Shown here: one piece after another, positions 1-8,787 of the stretch
Layout of the letters: each line of letters begins with the position of its first letter
How positions within the stretch are numbered: position 1 is the first letter of the stretch
Assembly: GCA_965267505.1 (NCBI GenBank)
Contig: OZ254081.1
Location: forward strand, 2,852,001-2,916,000
Direction: 5' to 3'
DNA from: JANQHS01 sp965267505
Lineage (GTDB): Bacteria; Bacteroidota; Bacteroidia; Cytophagales; CCMP332
Length of the DNA stretch: 64,000 nt
Notes under the pieces: generated by a model
Told to the model about the DNA's origin: nothing
Databases searched by the model: none
What the model saw: the letters and a program-made list of their open reading frames with translations, nothing else
Translations under genes and position numbers: made by a program

Positions 1-898
1 GGTAATATGATACAATGGCTAGGCTATCAAGAACAAAAGGATTATGTGCTATTGCATTTGGGTGGGACTCAAAAGTGCTCAGTACCGTAATGTTTGAAAG
101 ATTTGCGGTGTTTAACACTTTTACCGAAGAAGTATGAGTCTCATCCGTCATAACCATAACGTTTCCATCAGGTGTTGCCCAGGAAGCATGATTATAACCC
201 TTGTCCGGGTAACTGGTCAGGCTTCCAATATTTACAGGATTCTGTGGGTCAGTAAAATCCACAACCTGCAAGCCATGTGTATTGCCGTCGGAAATAAAAA
301 CTGTATCATTTCTAACAAAGGCGTCATGAGCACCGGAATAAAGCGATTGGGAAAGGACTCCCAAAGTTCTTGGATGATAGGGATCGCTTATGTCCAATAC
401 CCTGATTCCATTTTGGATGGTTCCGACCCCTGGAAGTATTACTTTGTTATTGATTAGATAGGCTCTATTACCTTCAATAAAAATATTATGGGATGCTTCT
501 GAGAGGGAGTCTTCATCATAAATCAGTATTACGGAATCGGGCAGAAAATCGAGGTCAAAGATTTGCAAAGAGCTATTGAAATTGTCTGATACACCGAAAG
601 CGAAATTCCTGTAGGTCTTAAAATCCCTCCAAATAACGTTGGTGTTTTGGCCTGGAAAACTTTGAACCTCTACCGGTTGGTTGGGGTTGGTTACATCAAT
701 AAAATGGGTTCCCCATGAGCTTCCAACAATTGCATATTCCCTTCCATCGGGATCGACATACCCCCAAATATCGTTGTAGACATATGATCCTGAAGGGGAT
801 TTCCAATTGGATTCCAGGGTCATATTTATCCCTTGCTGAGAAAAAACAGGGGGGATTTGTAATAAAACACAGAATAATAGAGGGAATATCTTTTTCAT
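1..898 (-). CDS. Secreted choice-of-anchor B family beta-propeller protein (3' end cut off by window edge)
   Basis: An open frame runs without a stop from an ATG at 898 to the left edge (about 299 residues visible). It begins with a signal peptide (MKKIFPLLFCVLL, then cleavage near VFSQ). The body carries LVIVD-like blades: GTHFIDVTNPNQPVEV, SHNIFIEGNRAYLINN, GIRVLDISDPYHPRTLG and GLQVVDFTDPQNPVNIGS, plus conserved His in SGAHDAF and NHASW. This matches the choice-of-anchor B family, surface or secreted propellers of marine Bacteroidota and Gammaproteobacteria that usually end in a C-terminal sorting domain; that end lies outside the window. Substrate unknown. It is separated by about 100 bases from the Fe-S genes and is probably its own transcript. 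The family call is confident, the function is not. Confidence 0.85.
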   Translation of the reverse strand, partial: MKKIFPLLFCVLLQIPPVFSQQGINMTLESNWKSPSGSYVYNDIWGYVDPDGREYAIVGSSWGTHFIDVTNPNQPVEVQSFPGQNTNVIWRDFKTYRNFAFGVSDNFNSSLQIFDLDFLPDSVILIYDEDSLSEASHNIFIEGNRAYLINNKVILPGVGTIQNGIRVLDISDPYHPRTLGVLSQSLYSGAHDAFVRNDTVFISDGNTHGLQVVDFTDPQNPVNIGSLTSYPDKGYNHASWATPDGNVMVMTDETHTSSVKVLNTANLSNITVLSTFESHPNAIAHNPFVLDSLAIVSYY

Positions 899-999
899 TT
901 ACCATTGGGCCAATTGAAAGATAAAATTATGGATTTCTAAAGGCCAATCATTTCATTATAAACCTATTCCATTCTAAATAAGTTTATTCGACAAAAAGC

Positions 1000-1233
1000 T
1001 TAAAGGGCAACTACTTCTTTGATCTCAGGAACGAATTTTTTAATCGCCTCCTCAATTCCAGCCTTTAAAGTCATATTGGACATGTTGCAACCTGAGCAGT
1101 TTCCTTCAAACCTTAAGGTGATTTTTGAACCTTTAACCTCAACAAGGCTTACATCACCTCCATCCTTATGAAGATAAGGCCTGACGCTGTCCAGCGCCGA
1201 TTGAATACGGTCTTCCAGATTCTGTCCTTTCAT
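1000..1233 (-). CDS. NifU C-terminal-domain Fe-S cluster carrier
   Basis: A 77-residue protein consisting only of the NifU C-terminal (Nfu) domain, which binds a [4Fe-4S] cluster and hands it to apo-proteins in the cytoplasm. Visible marks are the region DSVRPYLHKDGGDV near residues 15-28 and the cluster-binding CSGC motif at residues 46-49, followed by MTLKAGIEEAIKKFVPEI. The length is normal for a stand-alone Nfu domain. Its ATG (1233) directly abuts the stop codon of the Mrp gene (1234-1236) with no spacer, so the two are surely co-transcribed and act in one Fe-S assembly or delivery step. Confidence 0.92.
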   Translation of the reverse strand: MKGQNLEDRIQSALDSVRPYLHKDGGDVSLVEVKGSKITLRFEGNCSGCNMSNMTLKAGIEEAIKKFVPEIKEVVAL

Positions 1234-2331
1234 TTATGTCCTGGTGATTTCTACAGCTTCTGTTTGTTGCTTTTGGGCGTTTCTTACGGCAACCTGTTGT
1301 GCGAGGTTTCTTGCGAGCCCCCTAAATGCAGTGCCCAATTCATCATCGTTTATTGCAGTAGGGCTCCCTTTGTCTCCATTTTCTCGGATTTCCTCTTTGA
1401 TGGGAAGCTGTCCCAGCACAGGAATCCCCTTTTCTTCTGCCAGTTCTTTTCCTCCCTCTTTTCCAAATATGAAGTACTTTTTGTCAGGAAGTTCTGGTGG
1501 GGAGAAGTAAGCCATGTTTTCTACCAGACCAAGGATAGGAACATTGATCTTCTCCTGTTCGAACATGGCGATTGCTTTTGAGGCATCCGCAAGTGCAACT
1601 TCCTGAGGGGTAGTAACGATCACAGAACCCGTTACCGGAACCGTTTGAACCAGGGTCAAATGGATATCACTTGTTCCTGGAGGAAGATCAACGAGGAGAT
1701 AATCCAATTCTCCCCATTTACAGTCATTAAAAAATTGCCTTAGTGCCGAACTCGCCATGGGTCCTCTCCAAACAATCGCCGATTCCTTAGGAGTTAAATT
1801 GCCTATAGAAATAAGCCTAACTCCATGACCGGAAAGAGGGATCAACATATTCTTATCATCCTCTTTTACGATTCCTGGCTTTTTGTCTTCAATCCCAAAC
1901 ATCATAGGCATGGAGGGGCCAAAAATATCCGCGTCTATCAGTCCAACGCTGGCTCCTTCCTTTGCAAGTGCTACGGCAAGATTTGCACTGACTGTAGATT
2001 TCCCAACGCCTCCTTTTCCGGATGCGATGGCAATAATATTTTTTACTCCAGGAATTCCTCCACGGTTTACCTGTTGAGCCGTAGTAACCTCGGAGGTCAC
2101 GTTGATATCATATTCGAAACCTTCCCCTAATTCGTTATCTAAGGCTTTTACACATTCAGAACGCAAAAATTCTTTTAAGGGGCAAGCAGGAGTGGTCAGT
2201 ACCAGGTCAAAGGCAATGTTCTTATCCTGAACGTCTAATTTTCTGATCATATTCAGAGTCACAAGATCCTTTTTTAAATCAGGATCTTCCACTTTCCTTA
2301 ATGCTTCGTATACCTTTTTTTCTATTTGCAT
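1234..2331 (-). CDS. mrp: Mrp/ApbC-type iron-sulfur carrier P-loop ATPase with MIP18 domain
   Basis: 365 residues. The N-terminal MIP18/DUF59 domain (about 1-80) shows the DPDLKKDLVTLNMI signature. The ParA/MinD-like ATPase domain has a deviant Walker A, GKGGVGKST at residues 105-113, then GLIDADIFGPSMP and LLVDLPPGTSDIHL. Members bind and transfer Fe-S clusters. The C-terminal CXXC that bridges a cluster in many Mrp/Nbp35 proteins is not present: the equivalent stretch reads ENMAYFSPPELPDKKY. The downstream gene supplies a CXXC in a separate Nfu domain. It is divergent from dnaG with an 87-base gap. Family assignment is certain; how the cluster is bound without CXXC is open. Confidence 0.93.
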   Translation of the reverse strand: MQIEKKVYEALRKVEDPDLKKDLVTLNMIRKLDVQDKNIAFDLVLTTPACPLKEFLRSECVKALDNELGEGFEYDINVTSEVTTAQQVNRGGIPGVKNIIAIASGKGGVGKSTVSANLAVALAKEGASVGLIDADIFGPSMPMMFGIEDKKPGIVKEDDKNMLIPLSGHGVRLISIGNLTPKESAIVWRGPMASSALRQFFNDCKWGELDYLLVDLPPGTSDIHLTLVQTVPVTGSVIVTTPQEVALADASKAIAMFEQEKINVPILGLVENMAYFSPPELPDKKYFIFGKEGGKELAEEKGIPVLGQLPIKEEIRENGDKGSPTAINDDELGTAFRGLARNLAQQVAVRNAQKQQTEAVEITRT

Positions 2332-2418
2332 GGTGGCTCTTTAGTCCTTTAAGGAATTATACTCGATTATTGTTCAAAATGATTCCCATCAGGGTACAAA
2401 TTTGATAATTTTGAATCA

Positions 2419-4347
2419 ATGCCCATCAGCGATATTACAATATCAAAGATCAAGGATGCCATCGATATTGTCGATGTGATCGGTGATTATGTTGAGTTGA
2501 AGAAGAAGGGTCAGAATTGGTGGGCTCTTTCCCCGTTTAGCAATGAAAAAACGCCCTCTTTTTCAGTTTCACCTGCCAAGGGTATATTCAAGGATTTTAG
2601 CTCAGGAAAAGGTGGTGATGCTATTAGCTTCATTATGGAGCTTGAGGGATTAAGCTATGTTGAAGCCCTAAAGGTACTTGCTAAAAAATACTCTATTGAA
2701 ATAGAGGAGATCGATAATAAAGAAGAGGAGAGGTTGGTTTCTGAGCGGGAAAGCCTGCTAATTGTCAACAGCTACGCGGCAGATTTCTTCAAGAAGCACC
2801 TTGAAGAATCAGAGGAGGGTAAAACCATTGGCCAGACCTATCTGAAAGAAAGGGGAATTCTTGGGCACACAATTCAGGAGTTTGAATTGGGCCTTTCTCC
2901 GAACAGTTGGGATGGACTATACAAAGAATTAAAAGAAAAGAAATACAACCTGGACTTCGCAGAACAGTCTGGGCTAATAATTAGAAAAGAAGACAAGACC
3001 TTTGATCGCTTTCGAGGAAGATTGATTTTCCCGATCCATAATCTATCAGGTAAGGTCATTGGGTTCGGAGGGCGAGTTTTAAAATCGGAAAGGAAAGACC
3101 AACCAAAGTATTTAAACAGTCCTGAGTCCCCGGTATATCATAAGGGTCAGATTTTGTATGGTCTTTACCAGGGAAGGCTTAGCATAAGGCAAGAAGATGA
3201 ATGCTTGCTCGTAGAAGGTTATACAGATGTATTGAGTTTTTCTCAGGCGGGGATTAAAAATGTGGTTGCCTCTAGTGGAACTGCTTTAACCCCAGAGCAG
3301 GTAAAACTGATTGGTAGGTTTTCAAAGAATATTACCATTGTTTACGATGGTGATGCAGCTGGACTGAGTGCTGCCGCCAGGGGCTTAGAAATTATCCTGG
3401 AGGAAGGCCTCGATCCTAGAATAGTGGTTTTTCCTGAAGGTAAAGACCCGGATGAATTTCTTAGGACAGAAGGTTTCGATGAGACCAAAAAGATTCTCAA
3501 GTCCAAGGCGAACTTCATTGATTTCCTTGCTGGAAAGCTTCTTGAAAGTGCAGGATCCGATCCAATACGGAGGGCGGCCGCGATAAAAGAAATAGTTCGA
3601 ACCATATCCAAGGTTCCGGACCCTATCAAAAAGAACCTCTACTTCAAACAGTGCTCTGAAAAGTTTGAGATCTCAGAAGACCTTCTTGTCCAAGAACATA
3701 ATAAGATTCGATTATCGGGAAGGAAATCTTCTTCCACCTCTGACCTTGGATTAAAAGAAAAGCCGCAAGATCTTAATGAACAGAAGAAGTTTGTTGAAAC
3801 CAATTATTTAGACCTTCAAGCTCCTCGTGAAGCTGAGATCCTTAAAATTATGATCCTGTTCGGAAACGCCCAGGTGGATGGATCCGGAAGTCTGGCTTCT
3901 TATCTGATAGAAAACATTAAGGAACTTGAGTTCAGCCATGAAGGCCATAAATCGCTGATCGATTATTATCGATCCATTGATTCTGAAAACGGATATCCTG
4001 AACTAGAGGATTTTTTGAACTCCAAAAACCTAGAGCCTTATAAGTCATTGGTAATTGACCTTACCAGTGAAAAATATGACGTAAGCCCGAATTGGGAGGC
4101 TCATAACATCCACGTTCCAACAGTTGAAGAGGTGTTGGGGGATAAAATGTCTACTGATATCTACCGATTGAAGTGGACCAAGTTAAAGGAGTTGATCAAT
4201 GACAATCGGCTTGAGATCCAGAAGTTGCAGGAATCAGACCCTGAAGCCAACCACGTGGAGATCATGAAATTGGTCCGGCAGCAAAAGGACTTGAAGAAAA
4301 AAGAAAAACTCATAGCAGAGGTACTTGGAAATGTGATCTCCTTATGA
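2419..4347 (+). CDS. dnaG: DNA primase DnaG, zinc-finger ligands replaced
   Basis: 642 residues, synthesises RNA primers at the replication fork. N-terminal CHC2-type domain (about 1-100), catalytic core with TOPRIM motifs (VEGYTD with E266; YDGDAAG with D310 and D312), and a poorly conserved C-terminal helicase-interaction region. The zinc-ribbon fold is recognisable (NEKTPSFSVSPAKGIFKDF), but the positions of the canonical C-H-C-C ligands are Ser38, Ser41, Asp59 and Ser62, so no zinc can be bound in the usual way. Codons there are ordinary and the frame is intact, so this is substitution, not sequencing damage. It overlaps the downstream channel gene by ATGA. A TAnnTTTG-like element (2406-2413) lies just before the start. 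Confidence 0.96.
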   Translation: MPISDITISKIKDAIDIVDVIGDYVELKKKGQNWWALSPFSNEKTPSFSVSPAKGIFKDFSSGKGGDAISFIMELEGLSYVEALKVLAKKYSIEIEEIDNKEEERLVSERESLLIVNSYAADFFKKHLEESEEGKTIGQTYLKERGILGHTIQEFELGLSPNSWDGLYKELKEKKYNLDFAEQSGLIIRKEDKTFDRFRGRLIFPIHNLSGKVIGFGGRVLKSERKDQPKYLNSPESPVYHKGQILYGLYQGRLSIRQEDECLLVEGYTDVLSFSQAGIKNVVASSGTALTPEQVKLIGRFSKNITIVYDGDAAGLSAAARGLEIILEEGLDPRIVVFPEGKDPDEFLRTEGFDETKKILKSKANFIDFLAGKLLESAGSDPIRRAAAIKEIVRTISKVPDPIKKNLYFKQCSEKFEISEDLLVQEHNKIRLSGRKSSSTSDLGLKEKPQDLNEQKKFVETNYLDLQAPREAEILKIMILFGNAQVDGSGSLASYLIENIKELEFSHEGHKSLIDYYRSIDSENGYPELEDFLNSKNLEPYKSLVIDLTSEKYDVSPNWEAHNIHVPTVEEVLGDKMSTDIYRLKWTKLKELINDNRLEIQKLQESDPEANHVEIMKLVRQQKDLKKKEKLIAEVLGNVISL

Positions 4348-5366
4348 GGCCATTTTATAAGCAGAACATTCCCCGGATTTTATTAGCGATCCTCCTTTCT
4401 TTTTTATCACTGCTTGTAGGAGTTACCGGATATTCGATAGTTGAGGGATATGACCTTGTCGATGCATTTTACATGTCGGTCATTACTATTTCCACGGTTG
4501 GCTATACCGAAGTAAAACCGCTTAGTGAGGCCGGTAAAATCTTTAGTACGATCTACATCATTTTTAATCTATCCGTTTTCGCTTACATTTTGTCGGCAAT
4601 ATCAACCTACATCTTTGAAGGTGAGTTAAATCGGGTGTTCTATGATATCAGAAAAACCAGGACCATGAAAAAATTGAAGGACCACATTATCGTTTGCGGA
4701 TTTGGAAGGAATGGAACCAAGGCTGTAGAAGAATTAAAAAGCTCCGAATTGACGGTGGTGGTGATCGATGATGATATTGATATGAAGAAGGAAACGGAGG
4801 GTCTTGATTTCAAAGACTTGCATTTTCTTCAGGGTTCAGCTACCGAAGATGAAGTTTTGATCATGGCAGGGGTAGAAAAAGCTTCGGCTATAATTACAAC
4901 TCTTCCTAAGGATACAGATAATGTTTTTGTCACCCTCACGGCCAAACAACTCAACCCTTCTGTCAAGGTTATTTCCAGGGCATCAGATAGCAGTTCCATC
5001 GTCAAATTGAAAAGGGCAGGGGCGGACAACATAGTAATGCCAGAATCTATTGGGGGGACTCACATGGCGACTCTTGTTACCAAACCTGATCTTGTGGAGT
5101 TTATTGACCTGTTGAGTGGATTGGGAAAGGAAGATCTTCACCTCGATGAGGTAGATTATGAAGAATTGAAGGCTGCTTATAAAGGAAAGAGTATTGAAGA
5201 GCTGGATGTTCGAAAAACCACAGGTGGCACCATTTTGGCAATCAGAAAGGAAGAGGGATTTAAGTTGAATCCCCCGATCGAAACCCGCTTAGGCGTTGGT
5301 GAAAGCATGATCCTAATAGGTTCTTTTGATCAGTTGGATGAATTGAAAAAGATGTATTGCCACTGA
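4344..5366 (+). CDS. Two-TM potassium channel with TrkA-N (RCK) domain
   Basis: 340 residues. Two membrane helices (about 10-31 and 68-88) flank a pore loop with the selectivity filter TVGYTE at residues 51-56. A cytoplasmic RCK/TrkA-N Rossmann domain follows (HIIVCGFGRNG near 112-122, with acidic VIDDD after the second strand), then a TrkA-C-like domain to the end (GTILAIRKEEGF, ILIGSFDQLDELKK). This is the MthK/Kch layout: a nucleotide- or ion-gated K+ channel in the inner membrane. It starts within the dnaG stop (ATGA) and is co-transcribed, and ends flush against the convergent glycosyltransferase gene with no spacer. Confidence 0.92.
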   Translation: MRPFYKQNIPRILLAILLSFLSLLVGVTGYSIVEGYDLVDAFYMSVITISTVGYTEVKPLSEAGKIFSTIYIIFNLSVFAYILSAISTYIFEGELNRVFYDIRKTRTMKKLKDHIIVCGFGRNGTKAVEELKSSELTVVVIDDDIDMKKETEGLDFKDLHFLQGSATEDEVLIMAGVEKASAIITTLPKDTDNVFVTLTAKQLNPSVKVISRASDSSSIVKLKRAGADNIVMPESIGGTHMATLVTKPDLVEFIDLLSGLGKEDLHLDEVDYEELKAAYKGKSIEELDVRKTTGGTILAIRKEEGFKLNPPIETRLGVGESMILIGSFDQLDELKKMYCH

Positions 5367-6083
5367 TCACTTCTTTGACCAGAAGTTGTATTTGATCATG
5401 CAATAAAGGGCCCGAAATGCGTCTTTCATTCCAATCTTTTTTCCTTCCTCGTAGGTCCTTCCGTAATAGGAAATTCCAACTTCGTAGATTCTGATTCCCG
5501 GGATTCTGGAGATCTTGGCTGTAACTTCCGGCTCGAACCCGAATCGATTTTCTTTTAACCTGACACCCTGGATTATTTCCCTCCTGAAGCACTTATAACA
5601 TGTCTCCATATCTGTGAGGTTAAGATTGGTAAGCATGTTGGAAATGAAAGTGAGGAACTTATTCCCAATTGAATGCCAGAAAAAAAGGATCCTGTGCGGG
5701 TTGTTTCCCATGAACCTTGAACCATATACCACATCTGCAAAGCCCTCAATCATTGGCCTTAAAACATGATTGTACTCCCTTGGATCATATTCCAGGTCGG
5801 CATCCTGAATGATCACATAGTCTCCTTTCGCTCCCTGGAAACCAGTTCTGAGCGCAGCTCCTTTTCCTTTGTTCTTTTCGTGTTGTAGGATTCTGATATT
5901 CTCCTGAGGATGTTTTTGTTTGAATTCATTGGCCTTGGCAATGGTCTGATCGTTGGATTTATCATCAATGATTATGATCTCACGTTTAAGATCATAACCC
6001 AAATGGGCATTGAGGATTGCCTGAAGAATCGATTGAATGGTACTCTCTTCGTTGTAGGCAGGGATAACTATGCTTAAAACCAT
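5367..6083 (-). CDS. Glycosyltransferase family 2 (dolichyl-phosphate mannosyltransferase-like)
   Basis: 238 residues, a single GT-A domain with no membrane anchor. Motifs: VIPAYNEESTI (3-15), EIIIIDDKSNDQT (about 36-48), NKGKGAALRTGF and the DXD-like QDADLEYDP (about 92-101). This resembles DPM1/polyprenyl-phosphate hexose synthases that transfer a sugar from a nucleotide donor to a lipid phosphate. It lies at the edge of a polysaccharide locus but is separated from the genes upstream by a strong terminator (6112-6139), so it is a separate transcript. Substrate cannot be told from sequence. Confidence 0.9.
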   Translation of the reverse strand: MVLSIVIPAYNEESTIQSILQAILNAHLGYDLKREIIIIDDKSNDQTIAKANEFKQKHPQENIRILQHEKNKGKGAALRTGFQGAKGDYVIIQDADLEYDPREYNHVLRPMIEGFADVVYGSRFMGNNPHRILFFWHSIGNKFLTFISNMLTNLNLTDMETCYKCFRREIIQGVRLKENRFGFEPEVTAKISRIPGIRIYEVGISYYGRTYEEGKKIGMKDAFRALYCMIKYNFWSKK

Positions 6084-6111
6084 TTTCCTTTTTCTGCAGC
6101 CAAATTAAAGC

Positions 6112-6139
6112 AAAAAAAAAGGGGCCACCGGCCCCCTTT
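6112..6139 (-). terminator. Rho-independent terminator after the arylsulfotransferase-like gene
   Basis: On the minus strand a GC-only stem GGGGCC/GGCCCC (6121-6126 with 6130-6135, loop of three bases) is followed by a run of nine T (complement of the A run at 6112-6120). It lies 20-odd bases after the stop of the ASST-like gene at 6157. The A/T flanks also allow weak function on the plus strand, but no plus-strand gene ends here. Confidence 0.85.
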
Positions 6140-6156
6140 AGTTTTGAAATTAGAAA

Positions 6157-7836
6157 TCAATAAAGTTTCATGAATTCCGTTCGGTAATTAAATACTGGTA
6201 GTGAAGTAGCATCTACTTCAAAAACAACCGAACCCATATTATTCCAAACTAGCACGTCATTCACCATGGAAAAGTTAACTGTTCGGTATTCACTATCCCC
6301 GATCAAGGATACGTCTACATCACCTTGAAATTGGGAATAAAGATCCAATCGGTCGTTTCCATATTCTGCAACCTTTGTGATTTCCATTGTCTGTTCATTG
6401 ATTGAATATTCTACCCCCCTAGAATAATCTTCCGTTGCCGGAGTTAGTTCTTTCCTTTGGTCTCCGTTATCAAAAATGAAAATGTTTCCATTCTCGAGAA
6501 TCATAGGAGCGTGTTGCCCGTAGCACCAGTCACGGTCATCTTCAAAATTTGTGGGGGTTAAAAGTTTGGATTGCAATTCAGGTTTCCAATCATTATGTGG
6601 AGCAATGATCCAAATAACTTCTTTAGTTACTCTATCAACTTTAGCCACGGCATTCTGTCCTCTTCCTGAGATAATTATTGCATCATCAACTTCGTCATAA
6701 ATGACTGCATTAATATGAATCCAATCATCAGGTAGAACTGCGGTGGTAGGTAAGGCTGGTCTTGCAGAATCCAGAATGACATTGAAATCCCAGGAATCTA
6801 CTATTGCTCCACTTGGAGTAATTTCAATTACTACCTCTTCCTCTGGTAAGCCGTCACCATCAACAGGGTAGACCGAGTTAGTTGCTACAAGGAAGTTTCC
6901 GTTTGGCATTTCCCTGGCTTCATGATGAAGAAGTTCTGGAATATCAATTTCAGCTAATTTCTCTCCAAAAGGATTGATTTCTAGAACCTTTTCAACATGA
7001 TAAGGGCGATATACTGGAGGGTTTGAGAATGCCAAGATATTTCCATTTGGAAGCTTCCTGATAATCTGCCCTATGGTTGGGTCGGTAATAAACCAGCGAA
7101 TATTTCCACTTAAATCTATGGCTAGCTTATGAGTCGAAAAGAAAAGGAATTCTCCACCGGTATTTGGGAGATTATTAATCTTAACATTTGCTGAAAAAGA
7201 AGAATCAGCCCTGTTTATTGTTTGAGCCATGAAGGACTGGGAACGCCTAACAACTCCGGTTTTACTCTTTAAGGTAAAGACTACTTCATTAAGAAAGTCC
7301 TCATATAGACCAAAAACAGGTACCTCGTGCTGAGTACCGTACTGATCTATCTGATTTATATAATCTTCAAGACCAGTAGCCTTGGATTTTACAGTAACTT
7401 CTATCATTCCATTTACAGGAGAAGAAAAAGAAGCCCTTGCTGTTAAAGGGGAAACTCCAGTAGGATTTAATACCAAAGCAGAATCAGGAATTCCCAGGGA
7501 ATCACCCAAAGCCTGGTAAGCCATTGTGGTATTGTCAGAGAAGGTAAAGTTAGCTACCCAGGTTCCACCATTGATCATAGCAGAATCAACAAGTCCAGAT
7601 GCGGCATTAATCTTGAATGCATCCTCATACTCTATAACTGTTTTCTGTGAAGAGTTGGTCGAAATGGAATTGATCAGAACATCGTCCTGATCTTTTTCTA
7701 GAAGCTTAGCTTTTAAGCTTGAAAGGTTGTTAATATTTGCCTGGTTGTTATTGGATCCAGCTGGTGGGTCTTCATCTTTCTTACAAGAGACAACCAGTAT
7801 TAGGCCTGTACAAGCCAAAATCAAAAGTTTACGCAT
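6157..7836 (-). CDS. Arylsulfotransferase (ASST) family lipoprotein
   Basis: 559 residues from the ATG at 7836. I chose this start because it gives a clean lipoprotein signal (MRKLLILACTGLILVVSC, lipobox Cys18); the frame is open upstream to 7947 but would overlap the neighbouring gene. The C-terminal two thirds are a beta-propeller with residues that match the PAPS-independent ASST active site: HH at 304-305, HIN at 374-376, Arg392 in ISGRGQ, and the catalytic-type His442 in YGQHAPM. Enzymes of this family move sulfate from an aryl ester to an acceptor. Here it follows a Wzz-like gene by 17 bases and sits beside polysaccharide genes, so an acceptor in the envelope or polysaccharide is plausible but unproven. 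Confidence 0.85.
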   Translation of the reverse strand: MRKLLILACTGLILVVSCKKDEDPPAGSNNNQANINNLSSLKAKLLEKDQDDVLINSISTNSSQKTVIEYEDAFKINAASGLVDSAMINGGTWVANFTFSDNTTMAYQALGDSLGIPDSALVLNPTGVSPLTARASFSSPVNGMIEVTVKSKATGLEDYINQIDQYGTQHEVPVFGLYEDFLNEVVFTLKSKTGVVRRSQSFMAQTINRADSSFSANVKINNLPNTGGEFLFFSTHKLAIDLSGNIRWFITDPTIGQIIRKLPNGNILAFSNPPVYRPYHVEKVLEINPFGEKLAEIDIPELLHHEAREMPNGNFLVATNSVYPVDGDGLPEEEVVIEITPSGAIVDSWDFNVILDSARPALPTTAVLPDDWIHINAVIYDEVDDAIIISGRGQNAVAKVDRVTKEVIWIIAPHNDWKPELQSKLLTPTNFEDDRDWCYGQHAPMILENGNIFIFDNGDQRKELTPATEDYSRGVEYSINEQTMEITKVAEYGNDRLDLYSQFQGDVDVSLIGDSEYRTVNFSMVNDVLVWNNMGSVVFEVDATSLPVFNYRTEFMKLY

Positions 7837-7853
7837 GATAATTATGATATTTT

Positions 7854-8738
7854 CTAAGGTTGATACCTGTTCACCTCCAAAAGAAACAAGTACAATATTG
7901 TTGCAAATATCCCTGTAAATAATGTAAAAACCAACACAGCGGTCCAACGCGGACTGGCATATTTGTCAAAATATTCAAAAGTGCTTATTTCTTCGATTGA
8001 TTTATTGAAGTTATGATTGTAAGTATGGACAAGGTATTCTTCATAAACTTTGGTGGATCCAAAGTAAAAATCTCCAATATCTTGAATTAAAACTATTCCG
8101 GGGTTGGATCTATTTCCCAACTTGAGTTCCGTATAGGATTTTTTGATGCTGTCCATAGAAATCAAATCGTTTTCCATTTTTTCAGCCAATAATTTTCTTT
8201 TTTTCTGGTAAAACTCTTCACGCGACTTCAAAAATGGCTGAGATTTTAAATAATCCAGAACGGCATTTTTTATTGCGCTAAGGTCTTTGGTCGAGCTTGA
8301 AGAAACAGTCAATTTAAAAACCAGATCCCTTTCTAATTCTCCAAGATCTTCTTCGGCTACCAGCTTTCTTTTTGTAACATATTCTTCGTCAATAATGCTT
8401 TCAACACTGACCTTTCCCATTTTTCTTGCTAAGGCCTCATCAATTTGTAGAGTCCTTACTAAGCCTTCAGGCCTACGGTCATTAACATGCTGGTTGAGCG
8501 GCTCAATAAGTTCTTCTATATAATTAAATTCAACAAAGTTAGATTTGATCATTACGCTGCCCGTAAAAGCAAGGTCTGTGGTCAAGCGGTAGGTGATGCC
8601 AGCGATAAGAATTACTCCATTAATAATTAATAGGGGTCTAATTGATCTTCTGATGGCTTTAAAAAGTGCAGAAAAAAATTCTAAAAAATTTATCTGAAAC
8701 GACTTATTTTCTTCCAAAATCGTATGTTTAGGCCGCAA
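7854..8738 (-). CDS. Wzz-like polysaccharide chain-length/copolymerase membrane protein
   Basis: 294 residues. One membrane helix near 35-55 (RPLLIINGVILIAGITY), a long, charged, partly coiled-coil periplasmic region, and a second helix near 265-288 (WTAVLVFTLFTGIFATILYLFLL). This two-helix hairpin with a large periplasmic domain is the Wzz/PCP topology; sequence similarity to named Wzz proteins is weak, so the call rests on topology and context. Divergent from the flippase gene with 49 bases between, and co-transcribed with the ASST-like lipoprotein. Confidence 0.65.
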   Translation of the reverse strand: MRPKHTILEENKSFQINFLEFFSALFKAIRRSIRPLLIINGVILIAGITYRLTTDLAFTGSVMIKSNFVEFNYIEELIEPLNQHVNDRRPEGLVRTLQIDEALARKMGKVSVESIIDEEYVTKRKLVAEEDLGELERDLVFKLTVSSSSTKDLSAIKNAVLDYLKSQPFLKSREEFYQKKRKLLAEKMENDLISMDSIKKSYTELKLGNRSNPGIVLIQDIGDFYFGSTKVYEEYLVHTYNHNFNKSIEEISTFEYFDKYASPRWTAVLVFTLFTGIFATILYLFLLEVNRYQP

Positions 8739-8787
8739 ATAACTAACATTTGGAGGTGGAAAAAAAATCCAAATTGGAAGCGGGGAA

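Noticed and set aside
1168..1581. Plus-strand open frame of 137 codons
   Set aside because: It is the mirror of the mrp gene; Cys/Phe-rich composition is not protein-like and mrp is unmistakable.
7837..7947. Upstream extension of the ASST-like gene to an in-frame ATG at 7947
   Set aside because: It would overlap the Wzz-like gene by about 94 bases and bury the lipoprotein signal 37 residues inside the protein.
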